Assembly: GCA_024663395.1 (NCBI GenBank)
Contig: JANFAH010000003.1
Coordinates: forward strand, 4,385,063 to 4,449,062
Origin: Pisolithus tinctorius
Lineage: Eukaryota; Basidiomycota; Agaricomycetes; Boletales; Pisolithaceae
DNA: 64,000 nucleotides
Direction of reading: 5' to 3'
The notes beneath the pieces were generated by a model. It was not told where the DNA came from and made no database searches. It saw only the letters and a list, made by a program, of their open reading frames with translations. The translations under genes were made by a program, and so were the position numbers. Shown piece by piece: positions 20,218 to 30,628 of the stretch. The number at the start of each line of letters is the position of its first letter. Position 1 is the first letter of the stretch.

Positions 20218-23200
20218 ATGTCTTCCTCGCGGGATGATTTACCAGAATCTCCTCAGCGCCACATGGGATCGAATTCGTGTGTCATTTTTCATTTCATATA
20301 CCATTTCTTCTGGTTTATGATATTGCAGGAGAAGTTATCGGCTATCCGATCCTATGGCATCTGTACGTGCAGTCCCGAGAGTTTTAGTTCATAGATCTTC
20401 TCAACACATCAATTTTCCCATCTGGGTGTTCCTCACTCGTGGTGAGCACGCATAAGCATAACTAACTAGCAACCCGCTGATATCTAGATAGTGTCCGTCA
20501 CTTCCTACTTCTTAGCATGGCCCAACACCTGAACACTACGGTGCTGTTCCGATGAGGTATTCCGTCTGTTACATGCGCTCTTTGCTCCGGTTTACATGAC
20601 ATACAGTGACCGGTTTGCCAAATGTCCGTACTCTCCTTGCCTCTATCCGGGATCAGATGGCAATCAATGCTTGGAATCAATCAACTGCGCGACTGCTCCT
20701 GAACACTTCCGTTCTGTGCATGGAATCAAGAACACGTCTCAGTGTACCATCCTTCGCTGTGAATGGCAAGACTGTGGAAGGGAACTCGATATACACACGT
20801 TCGCTCGTCATATCAGGGAACATCACTTAAGGCACGACTGGGTTTCAGGTGTAAGTATTAGTTTTGGATACTCTGTCCTTCGCGTTTTGGATGTCCATTC
20901 TGCAGCAGCATGCAGCCACAAGCAAGACGAAAGAGGCAGAGAGGAAGCGAGAAGCCAACAGTGATTTTCTCGATATTAGCAGAAAATTGTCAGAATCAGG
21001 GGTTCGCATGATTCAGGTCGCAACTGTCCTCCTCCTTTGACTTTCAATGGCATCAGGTCGTCCAGAGTGGAGAGCCAACAAAGGAGCGAGAAGACGCTGA
21101 CTCACACAATGATACCGTTCATCCAGAAAGAAGCAAATCAGCATTGGTGGTACGCATGATCCACGCCATGATAATCTTCCCATTCTTACCTTGAATGGCA
21201 TCACAGGTTATGACACACAGTGGCCAGCTTGCCGAATGTCCGTACTCTCCTTGCCGCTATCCGGGATCAGATGGCAATCCATGCTTGCAATTAATCAACT
21301 GCGCGACTGTTTCTGAACACTTCCATTCTGTGCATGGATCCAGTCACAAGTTTGAGATTTTTCACAATCGCTGTAAATGGGGAAACTGTGGAATAAAAGT
21401 CGCTGCAACCGCACTTTATCTTCATATCAGGAGTCACTTAGGGCACTTCCGGGGTTCACATGTAAGTATCAGCTTTTGATGTGCTGTCCTTCGCGTTTTA
21501 GATGTCCACTCTGCAGCAGCGTGCGGTCACAACCAAGACAGAAGAGGCAGAGAGGAAGCGAGAAGCCGACAGTGATTTTCTCGATGTTGGCAGAAAGGTG
21601 TCAGAATCAGAGGTTCACATGATTCAGGTCGCAACTGTCCTCCTCTTTTAACTTTCAATCACATCAGGTCGTCCAGAGTGGAGAGTCAACAAAGGGGCGA
21701 GAAGATTCTGACTCACGCAATGATACCCTCCATCCAGACAGACGCGAATCAGCATCGGCGGTGCGCATGATCCACGCCATGATAATCTTCCCATTCTTAC
21801 CTTGAATGGCATCACAGGTTATGACACACAGTGGCCAGCTTGCCGAATGTCCGTACTCTCCTTGCCGCTATCCGGGATCAGATGGCAATCCATGCTTGCA
21901 ATTAATCAACTGTGCGACTGTTTCTGAACACCTCCATTCTGTGCACGGATCCAGTCACAAATTTGAGATTTTTCACAATCGCTGTAAATGGGGAAACTGT
22001 GGAATGAAAGTCGCTGCAACCGCACTTTATCTTCATATCAGGGGTCACTTGGGGCACTTCCGGGGTTCACATGTAAGTATCAGCTTTTGATGTACTGTCC
22101 TTCGCGTTTTAGATGTCCACTCTGCAGCAGCGTGCGGTCACAATCAAGACAGAAGAGGCAGAGAGGAAGCGAGAAGCCGACAGTGATTTTCTCGATGTTG
22201 GCAGAAAAGTGTCAGAATCAGGGGTAGGCATGATTCAGGTCACAACTGTCCTCCTCTTTTAACTACCAATGACATCAGGTTGTCCAGAGTGGAGAGTCAA
22301 CAAAGGAGCGAGAAGACGCTGACTCACACAATGATACCGTCCATCCAGACAGAAGCAAATCAGCATCGGTGGTACGCATGATCCACGCCATGATAATCTT
22401 CCCATTCTTACCTTGAATGGCATCACAGGTTTCGCCACCAGATGAAGCGGAGACGAGCCGAAAAGGCCCTGGTGAGCAGAACGATAACCTGCAAATAGAG
22501 AGAAGCGGCTCGGGATCGTATATACGTGCAGTTCGTACCACAATAATCTTATCTTTTATTATCTTTTATGATGCCACAGATTTACCGACAGGGAGAAATC
22601 GGAGAGGAGCGAGAGGACCCTGACTCGCACAGGGATTCTGTTCATGCAGAAAGGAACGGACAAGAATCAGATGTGGGTTGATTTATACCATTGCGACCCA
22701 CCCTTTGTAACCGTCTTGACGACACAGTCTTTCCGGAATGAAGGAGAGACCGAGCAAGAAGACGCTGAGCATCAGAATTCTCCTCATGCAGAAGGAGACG
22801 AATTGATATCGGTAATACGGATGATTCTGACACGATCGTCCTCCCGTTCTGACCTTGTATGATACGTCAGGTTTCGTCTCCCATCGAGGTAGGGGCAGAG
22901 AGAGAAGAACCTGCTCCGGACTGTTATCCTCCCCAAACAGAAGGAAATGTGTTTGGATCGCAAGTGCGCGTGATTTGTGCCATAATTAGGCTATACTTCA
23001 TAACCTTCCGCGGTTTCGTAGGTTTTCCAGAAGGGCGAGGTAGGGGGCGAGCGAGAAGACGCTAAAGCGTACATCCCCAAGATAGCAAGCAACGAGTCGA
23101 AATTAGAAGTATGTGTCATTCACTCCATGTTAAATTATCGCTTGTAACCATCCATGAGCAGGTTTTCCGGTCAGAAGACGTAGTGCAGGGACGAGAAGAC

Positions 23201-24130
23201 ACTGTTCCACAGAGTCATACCCTCCATATGGAAAGCAGAGAGTCAGAAGTGAATACATGTGTGATTCACGCCTGCACAGATCCCCCTTCTGTGGCATCAG
23301 CTTCTGTATCAGAATCTTCCGTTCGGAAGCTTGACATTAAAGACCCTTTACCGGTATTTCCAGGCACAAACCTTGAGCCCCGCAAGACTGGCCTATTTTC
23401 AAAGTTATCAAAACTTTTTCGGAGACGAAAATCTCCTCGGGGTACCCAAGAGCAAAAACGGGTTTCGCCGGAGATCATGCAAGCTGCGAAATTCAAAAAT
23501 GTGAGTCCTTAACATTATACGGTTGGAGGATGCGGGCATGACAGCCGCATATAGCCTCTGGTAGTTGCACCTATTAAAGAAGACAGACGCGAACGGCGGC
23601 CAAGCAATACGAGCCGGGTAAGCTGCTCTGCACTCTACTTACTGTTCGTAGTTCTCTAAGGTCTTCATAGGGCCGCCACGTGACGTCTATGGGAGGTGGG
23701 AGCCGGCACTCGATTAGACACAGAGATACTCAGAGTAGCATGGACACATCATTATATCGGGTAGGCGTCTCTGGATTCCGTTCGCTTTTCGTAGATTTTT
23801 AACATGTTTGTAGTTGGACACCGCAACAGTTACGGCGGACAACAGAAGTGTACAAATAAATGATGGAGAACACGACGGGTGCTGTTGTGTGTTCTATTTC
23901 AAACGCAAGTTGTCCTATTTTTCTGTTGTACTCCCCTGCTGATTGCGCGCAACAGCGTTGCGATCTCGTCGAGTTCGACAAAGGTGACAGCTGGGCGTAA
24001 CCGACTTCAATATCGTGCGACTACGCACGAGGACCGCGTGCCATTCGCTGCCGTGATCCGCACAACTATATGTGACATTTCCAACTTCGTTCCATCGCCA
24101 ACTTCACTGGTTCCTGCATTCCGTTCCCTG
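20218..24130 (+). CDS. Zinc-finger/acidic-repeat family, copy C (fullest copy, multi-exon)
   Basis: Unrecognised gene; possibly nuclear because of its zinc fingers. ATG 20,218. Exons supported by GT-AG and reading: 20218-20276, 20329-20362, 20516-20556, 20607-20850, 20906-21001, 21057-21149, 21207-21461, 21502-21612, 21668-21760, 21818-22072, 22113-22223, 22279-22371, then about 22,429, 22,581, 22,728, 22,871, 23,022 and 23,162 onward. The exon beginning 20,607 and its repeats at 21,207 and 21,818 each give two C2H2-like units (CPYSPCxYPGSDG with HFxSVHG; CxWxxCG with an HIRxH motif). Later exons are ~30-residue acidic units of pattern GEx3ERED. A long exon holds LFSKLSKLFRRRKSP. The end is a Cys-rich exon (about 23,818) that loses one base compared with copy A and stops early. 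The exon at 22,429 does not keep phase with the next. The zinc-finger/acidic combination suggests nucleic-acid or protein binding; this is inference. Confidence 0.6.
20607..22428 (+). repeat. Three tandem three-exon modules (600, 611, 611 bp)
   Basis: Each module holds a zinc-finger exon, a KTxEAERKREA exon and a VVQSGE acidic exon, with their introns. Module starts are 20,607, 21,207 and 21,818. Modules 2 and 3 are almost identical over 611 bp, including introns; module 1 is more diverged. Since exon borders are in phase 0, each module adds its residues without shifting the frame. Confidence 0.9.
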
Positions 24131-24339
24131 TCATAAACTATGCTATCTATAACAACCATACCCCATCATGCATATACCATACATATATTAAGCTCTTTGT
24201 AGAGATATAAAGAGCGTCACACAGTTATCTGGATAATCCTCGCTATGCTTGCTTTGCTTTGATGTGTTATACACGATATACACAGCTTTTGATCGTTCCG
24301 TCAAATTAACAGATGTGAGTGCTGAGCACGATGTCATAG

Positions 24340-24786
24340 TTGAGAGCTTCAGGAATCAGCCCACACTACCTACGAAGAAGAACCCGAGGTTTACAGCTTG
24401 ATGGCTTAATCCCTTCAACTCAACTCCGTCTGTCCCCCCTGTCCATCCGCCGTCTATATGAGACAACTGAACATGTACAACGACGGTGCCCGCTTGGTCG
24501 TTCACCCAGTGATCCTGTGCAAACCTCGCTGTGGGTTGTCCAACAACGATGAATAACTGTCGCCATTGATGACAACAATCTTGACGATACCCCTCCCCGT
24601 GCCCAGTACACCGCACAGGTATCCGAAGGAGCATATGTACCCCAGCATGTTCTCCCGCTGTTCTACAGAAGGCCTCAAACCACTGTTCATACTCTTTACT
24701 TGAGTTTCGTGAGTGGAGGACTATCGTCCCTTCTGCATCGTATACTTGCATATACTCTGATAGTCTTCTTGCGACCTTTATACCCA
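24340..24786 (-). pseudogene. Hypothetical remnant, second copy of 9,666-9,959
   Basis: Minus-strand sequence with IVKIVVINGDSYSSLL and HRITG, plus VELKGLSHQAVNLGFF in another frame; it corresponds to the reading at 9,666-9,959 (IINANNH, YRITGG, GGLKLREPS). The parts fall in different frames, so this copy is disrupted. It lies just downstream of copy C, as its partner lies downstream of copy A, and marks the right part of the duplicated block. Confidence 0.4.
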
Positions 24787-24788
24787 TA

Positions 24789-25299
24789 ATGTCTCTCCGC
24801 ACGGACCACGTCCTCATCACCGGCAGCTTCGAGGTGTTTCTAAAGAGGACATTGAGGACTTCTGGCTCAGCGAGCGCCCGAAGCTTTTTAACCCGCCTGA
24901 GATTATCGAGAAGATCCTCAAGTATGAGCAGGTGGGAACGTGTTCGATATGGGTATCATCGATCGACGCGGAACTGGTGGCTTCGGCACGTCCACGCAGG
25001 CTCATGCTAATGAGCTCGTCTCCAAGGCTCTTGTCGATTCTGGTTTCATCGTCGCGCCATTCGATGGGATGGTCACTTTCGAGGCCCTCATGGAGGTCTT
25101 CACGAGTGAGGAGTACCGCAAGACTGTCGGGGTCGAGTCCATGAAGAACTTCGAACGTGGCGGTCAGATGTTTTCAGCCAACTTTGCAATCATCATAGAT
25201 AACCAAAGTGGGCGAGTCCCAAGCTTCCTCCGGACACGCAAGCTAAACCAGTGGCCAGGCATGGTACGCGTGGGTAAAGGTCAACTTGAGCGTGCGTAG
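24789..25299 (+). pseudogene. EthD domain protein, small N-terminal disruption
   Basis: A ferredoxin-like dimeric alpha/beta barrel family; fungal members are small cytosolic proteins of poorly known role. Exon 1 (24,789-24,930) begins MSLRTDHVLITGSF and then, in another frame, reads GVSKEDIEDFWLSERPKLFN ... KILKYEQ. An intron of about 69 bp (GTGGGA ... ACGCAG) leads to exon 2 (from 25,000): AHANELVSKALVDSGF, APFDGMVTFEALMEVFTSEE and FAIIIDNQ, which matches the usual EthD order. The frame changes between GSF and GVSKED, where the family normally has a few more residues, so a short deletion is likely. TAG at about 25,297. Confidence 0.7.
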
Positions 25300-26073
25300 G
25301 GGTACCTCAATGTGATGCGTAGTCAATTTCATCATTGATGTGAATGTGTTGGATCATTTCGAGGCTTTTGGACTGGAAGTAACGGATCGCAGTAAGAGCA
25401 GAGGTGGGGGGACTTGAACGTCACAGAGAACTGGAACGTAATGATGGAGTATGATAAAGGAAGAGGGTTATTCTTTGCATTTTGTTGTCGTCCTTGCCCA
25501 GGACCTTCACTCCATAACCGCGCACATGCACCTAGCCGTCGCGGTAGATCGTTTACACCTTTGGACCGTTGAGTTTGAGTGGGAAGTTGCGGGAAGACAC
25601 GTGTAGAATATGGTCGTTGCGTCCCTTACAATAAAGTTATACTTCATGAAACCCTAAGTGAGATCTGCAAAGACTTTGTGACTTATGGCAACACGAGGAC
25701 GCCAAAACCGGTGATCTTCCACGAGGAATTGACTTACATCAAAGATATGCCACAGGCTGTACCTGTTGAATGTTGAACTTGCCAGTGGCCCCCAGCTGTC
25801 AACCAACAATAATTAGAATGCCTGAAAGCTTGTTACTTACCTCCCAAGGTTTGACAGGAGTTCACGATGTCCCTCTAGAGATTTACCTTTTTCCACTTCC
25901 AGAACGAGGGGCAGAAACTTCTCTGAGTCCCGGGGCTTCGCGAGCGTGATACTATTCCGCCTCACTGACTAGTGGGACTTTGACAAGATGTAAGACCACG
26001 TAGTGACGGACGCTGGCAACTGATCATTGATGCTTCTCGGATATTTCCACGCGCCAAAATAGGTGCCGGCTCA
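25300..26073. other. Intergenic with one dispersed fragment
   Basis: Contains the second copy of the dispersed fragment (25,556-25,650). Otherwise no recognised gene. The last part leads into the LysM promoter. Confidence 0.35.
25556..25650 (-). repeat. Dispersed coding-like fragment, copy 2
   Basis: Matches 15,286-15,380. On the minus strand it reads DHILHVSSRNFPLKLNGPKV, with a further GYGVKVLGKDDNK reading toward 25,480 after stops. It probably comes from a disrupted gene that I could not identify. Confidence 0.45.
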
Positions 26074-26080
26074 TATAAAT
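26074..26080 (+). promoter_or_regulatory. TATA box of the LysM gene
   Basis: TATAAAT about 100 bp before the ATG, followed by a pyrimidine-rich stretch (CTTCTTCCCCC, CTCCTTCTCGCTCG) typical of fungal transcription start regions. Confidence 0.65.
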
Positions 26081-26175
26081 CGGAGTGTCTCAGCTGGCAG
26101 TTCAACTTGTCTTCTTCCCCCGCCCCGCCTCCTTCTCGCTCGTTCGAAACAACGCATTCTTTCCAACTCACAGTC

Positions 26176-26859
26176 ATGTTCTTCAAACCTGTCGTTTCTT
26201 TTGCTGTCCTTCTTGCTGCTCAGAGTACGTGTTCGTTATCTGTCCCATACGTTGTCAGTCTTGTTGACCCCGTCGACGCCATAACTTACAGTCGCCGCCG
26301 CACAAACCTGCAGTCGCACTTACACCGTTCAAGAGGGCGACACGTGCGACAGTATCTCTGCCGCCAACAACGCTTCCACGTATGCCATTCCCATCCTCTT
26401 CACGTAGTTGTTGTCTCACGACGATCCCAGGTACCAGGTTGCTGTTGTAAACTACGGGAACGTCGACCCCCAGTGTGACAATCTCACTCCCGGAGAGTCG
26501 ATCTGCCTGGGCTTTGCCGGCGAAGACTGTCAGACTACCTACGTGGTGCAACTCGGAGACACCTGCGATGATATCTCCTCTGCTTACGGCGTCAATACCA
26601 CCATTTTGTACATGAACAACCCCCAGATCAACGAGGACTGTTCCAACATTTACGTTGGAGAGGTATGTTACTTTTTTTCGCGGTATTTTCGGATGTTAGA
26701 TTTTTGAAACAGGTGCTGTGCACCGCCTGTACGGTCGAGGTCCCCCCTGCTCCAGGCGGTTCTCCCGCTCCATCTGTTGTTCAACCTCCCCCAACAGCGG
26801 TTCCTGCCAACCCTTCAGGTGACGGCGGTGACGATGACGATCTCCCATGGTGCGATTAA
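26176..26859 (+). CDS. Secreted protein with two LysM domains
   Basis: A chitin-oligomer or peptidoglycan-binding type secreted protein; in fungi such proteins can shield hyphae from chitinases or mask chitin. Exons 26176-26224, 26292-26379, 26431-26662 and 26713-26859, all GT-AG, give 171 residues. Signal peptide: MFFKPVVSFAVLLAAQ then IAAAQ (about residues 1-21). LysM 1 begins YTVQEGDTCDSISAANN (about residues 27-72) and LysM 2 begins YVVQLGDTCDDISSAYGV (about 83-127), each with NYGN or NNPQIN and paired cysteines. The tail is Pro/Ser/Gly-rich, then Asp-rich (GDGGDDDDLPWCD). No catalytic domain, membrane segment or GPI site. All frames join cleanly, so it is probably functional. Its role in defence or host interaction is inferred from the family. 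Confidence 0.92.
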
Positions 26860-28971
26860 ATGCGCTAAGGTCCTCACCCTCCGACTTCGTACGGCACTTT
26901 TTCCGGCTCCTCTTGTTGCCCGAGTTATATTAGAGCCGGTTGTTACTTCTTTTTATTCAACTTTTTATTCTCGTCTTATACCCTTTCTTCTTCCGTTGAA
27001 GTTATTCCTTCGGTTTATTGGTATGTACTGTGCAACAACATCGGACGTTGGTGCTTTGTACGTACGAAGGGATATTGTAGTAGGTCCTACGGACTACGTT
27101 ACGGAGCGAGGTGGTAAAGGTCTGGTAACCGTCGTAGCAACCCGCTGTTATTTTTGTTATTTTTTTGGTGTTCAAGGCAACGACCACATGATTTGACAAC
27201 TTTTGGACAATTGAGCTCCCACTCAAGTAACAACTAGGTACAACTAACCCTTTGGAACCCTGTCCGAGACCGCAATTACATGTCTCGTAGGAGAAAGATC
27301 GCGGTCTGCGTGATCTAATAATCGCTCCGAGATCGGTGGAGTGTGGAAGGATGCCAAGACAACCTGACGGTGCCTTGGAATATTGCTTCCCCTGGCGACG
27401 AGGATGCATATGCACATATAATCAGCCGCGGAGACAGAATGTCACAACGCTCTTTCACGATGCACTCATATTCCTCATCCCCTTGACTCCGTGTTGTGGC
27501 CACAGCGATGGAGATGCAGCTGTACGCCTGCTAATCGACTCCGCAACCAGAAGACATCCTGGCTTACCGGAGCCCAGATAATCAGCCCAACAAGAGCATG
27601 TGTGTTGATATGAGTCTCGCGGGTCTCGCAAAGATGTAGGTGGGTGTGAAGTAGATAGAGAATGTGAGTGGCCACGAGATCGAGAACGCGACTGCACAGA
27701 ATAAAGACTAGCCTGAGCAGGAGTCGAACGGGTGGCTAGGATGGACGACGGAGGTGGAGTACCTGACTGCCCTGATCGCGTGGTGGCCGCTACATTCACG
27801 CCCAGGCTTGAGCTCTTAGAAATACCATCCACCGGGTTAAAATCACCGTACAATCCGAAGTTGCATAGCTCCCCCTGTGGAGAAGAAAGGTACGCCACTT
27901 GTCCCCTGCGAAGATACCCGTTACACTCGTGTCATATCACCACCGATGATAAATATTGCACATATACCCCTGATGGATGCTTGAACTACATGAGTTCACG
28001 GCGACGTTGGTTCTTTCTTACAGATCCAACGCAACACGGGGCAGACCAAATCCGATGGAAAACAGCCGTTCTCTCCGACTAACTGGTGGCTGCTGTGGTC
28101 TTCAGAACTGAATGCCGCCTACATTGTCTTTTGACGCTGTCGTCGTAGTCATTGTCCCACCCATTCCGCCCTAGGTGACCTCCGTCTCAGCGTCAACGAC
28201 CAGTCATCGCGATACACCGCGTCTTGAGAAGGGGAGCCCACGGCTTCTCTGTCCAACGTAACGTGATAGAGCAGGCGTGTGATGCCGCTCTGGGATGAAG
28301 GGAGACCGTAGCTTCCCCTCTTTCCCGTCTCTCTCCCTTCCGTATTCCGTGCTCTCGGTCGAAACTGGAGTCAGATGCATCTCGCACACTGGAGCCACTT
28401 GCCAAGAAATCGTGGATCTCGCCTCTGACAGAATCAAGAGTAGTCGGTGGGCTGTATATACTCATGCTTACCGCTACCAGCATTAAAAGCGAGGCTTGAA
28501 GCGGGTTGGCAGGCGTGAACGAGCAGAGGGGTTTGAAGATGGGTGGATGGTAGGAGATGACAAAGGCTGTAGATGGATGGAAGGCTTCTTCTAACACGAG
28601 ATTGATGCGTACGGGTGTACGGAGGGATGAAAAGGAACAAGTAGCAAGTCGGAAGTGTGAATAAGTCAGTGACTCTGTTTGCTTCACGGCGTGCAACGGG
28701 GATTCTCGAATAACTAGTCACCAATAGAATCAGCAGAGTGCAACGATCGCGGCTTCGCATCCTGGCTTCGCAAGCACAGGCGTGCGTTCGTGTTCGTTTG
28801 TCTCCGCACACGTACGCACCGTGGCACGAGGCCAGTTGCTCATGATTCAAGTCGATGTCATTGTTCAAATTTCGGGGAGTCTGCTGATCACTTTCGACCA
28901 CATTACGGCCACAGAAGCCCGAGGACGAGATGGCCACTCGGTGGATGATCAGTGACCTAGTAGCGGCACTA
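26860..28971. other. Long intergenic stretch without a firm gene
   Basis: About 2.1 kb. The only candidate is a minus-strand ORF at 27,455-27,898 (147 residues) with a Ser/Arg-rich stretch (SRSRSRGHSHS); no family is recognised and no intron-supported extension was found. The rest has no coding signal I trust. Confidence 0.35.
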
Positions 28972-29063
28972 GCATTATCCCACTTCTCTGCCAGTCGTAG
29001 TGGTGCAAATTGTTCCATCGCACGCTGCGTATATCGAGCGAGTATGGATGCAGTGGACACCAT
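28972..29063 (-). pseudogene. NIF3 family first-exon fragment
   Basis: ATG at 29,063 on the minus strand reads ARYTQRAMEQFAPLRLAEKW then DN, the conserved N terminus of NIF3/YbgI-type proteins (putative metal-binding hydrolase fold). Family members continue with VGLLLE-like sequence, but after DN the DNA reads unrelated codons, and no further NIF3 exon was found downstream. It is a 30-residue stub embedded in a longer 323-residue open frame that is otherwise not recognised. Confidence 0.65.
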
Positions 29064-30628
29064 CGTCGCAAGTCGTTGCCTGTGGTTGCTCCTTACGACT
29101 CCAGTGACCTGACCAGCTCCATTTGCAGTCAACACGAATTTGCAAAAAGCAAAGCGCGCAAGGACCACGTGACACAGTAGCACACGCAAAAACTCGACCG
29201 CTCCCATAGCTTCATAGATCCGCCCTCTTCGGCTCCAGCAACGAACCCTTGCGAGTTTTGTGTGTTTCAAAGGTGGCTCAAAAAAGCACCTCTCGCTACC
29301 AGTCTTGCGCTGACGCCGGAAGGACGCGAGCATTATTACCACACAAACCTGCTCGCTGCGAGAAATGGCAGACAGAACTCCTGAACTGCCGTTCGCTGGT
29401 CCCATCGTTGCCGCGTGTATGACACCATTATCTGATTGTTCCCCCTTTAGCCTTTGGCTCTTTCATTGCTTGACGGCGTGTCGTGAACATTGAGCGCTGA
29501 GCTTCTGAATTACACTGTCTGTCTCATTGTTTCCGCGTGTATGACACGTATGTCTGATCTTTCCTCCTTTGGTGCTTTCACTGATTGACGCCGTGCCGTG
29601 AACATTGAGCGGCTATGACTCGACTCATTACTTCATTGTGCCGAACGCACGGATGCATGCAGGCCTTCCTGTCTTGTTCGTGACGCTCAAACATCCTCGG
29701 CTATCCGGCTGGGCTGTACCGCCCTCCAATATCGTGTTTGTGCTATGCGATTCCACGCGTTCCAGTGGATTCCATCCTTCTAGTGTAATCGTTTTATGTC
29801 AAGACATTCCGAGAGCAAGCGACGCATGCAGGATACCCTGACACAAGTCAATGCACATGTATGGTCATTGCATGTTTAAAGTTTAACGTTCATAGGTATG
29901 ATTTGAGACACCATGCGTACAGTGAGGTGAGTCTACCCTTTGAAATTGAGGATAAATGTGGTGGCGAAATTTTGGCTTACAAATGACTGTCTCATGCAAG
30001 AATCGTGTCGATAGCCTGAGTATGGACTGCAGGTTCATGCGTGGAGTAGGAAGAAGGAACGTGTCCTATTCGGAACAGTTCCTCTGAGTGGGTCTGATCC
30101 GTGGAGAACTCGTGCTCGCTTCTTTCCTTTTTCCTGGCGAGGCATGCGGGTGGCGAAGCGCTATACTGTCCGTACGGGAGAATCCCAAGTGTCCAGACGA
30201 AGCTGTGGCGGAAAGTGCAGTGAATGAGGTCTGGGAGAGCTGTTTTAATGACGTGACGCCGTTCTATGAGCCGAGCATTTCGGCCGCCTGGATATGTGGT
30301 AGAGAGCTGATCAAATGCGTTCCAGATCTATGGGTGGTAGACTTTCCTTGCATGGAAAGAGCGATAAAGTTCGAGCGCTCAAATCAACGTTCCATCCTGT
30401 GGTGGTGGTGGCAGAGGCGCTCATCCTCGTTCCCCATCTATTCTAGCGTACTCATGCTAGAGGTTGGCAGCCGAATGGAATGGAAGATCAAGGAGAGATC
30501 ATGTGGCCCTTCCAGGGCCCAGCTGGGGTCTGCGCAGTATTTCGACCGATAAATTGAAAGAAAAAGTGTTGGGACCCGCAGGTTCATTTTCGTCCTCATT
30601 CCCCTTTGTTTCCCTCTCCTCCTCGGCC
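29064..30628. other. Intergenic with a tandem duplication
   Basis: Contains the 121-bp tandem duplication (29,401-29,610). A plus-strand open frame of 154 codons at about 30,088-30,552 has no recognisable domain and no ATG-supported homology, so it is not called. Confidence 0.35.
29401..29610. repeat. Imperfect tandem direct repeat, two units of ~121 bp
   Basis: Both units contain CCGCGTGTATGACAC (29,411 and 29,533), TCTGAT, TTTGG and end with CGTGAACATTGAGC. The units are diverged and non-coding. Confidence 0.65.

Noticed and set aside
20607..22428. Repeat array as CRISPR or satellite
   Set aside because: Units are 600-611 bp and coding with splice sites; no short repeats with spacers.
28434..29405. 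323-residue minus-strand ORF as a full gene
   Set aside because: Only the 30-residue NIF3 start inside it is recognisable; the rest has atypical composition and no homologous features.
30088..30552. 154-codon plus-strand ORF
   Set aside because: No domain, no supported introns, and composition not convincing.
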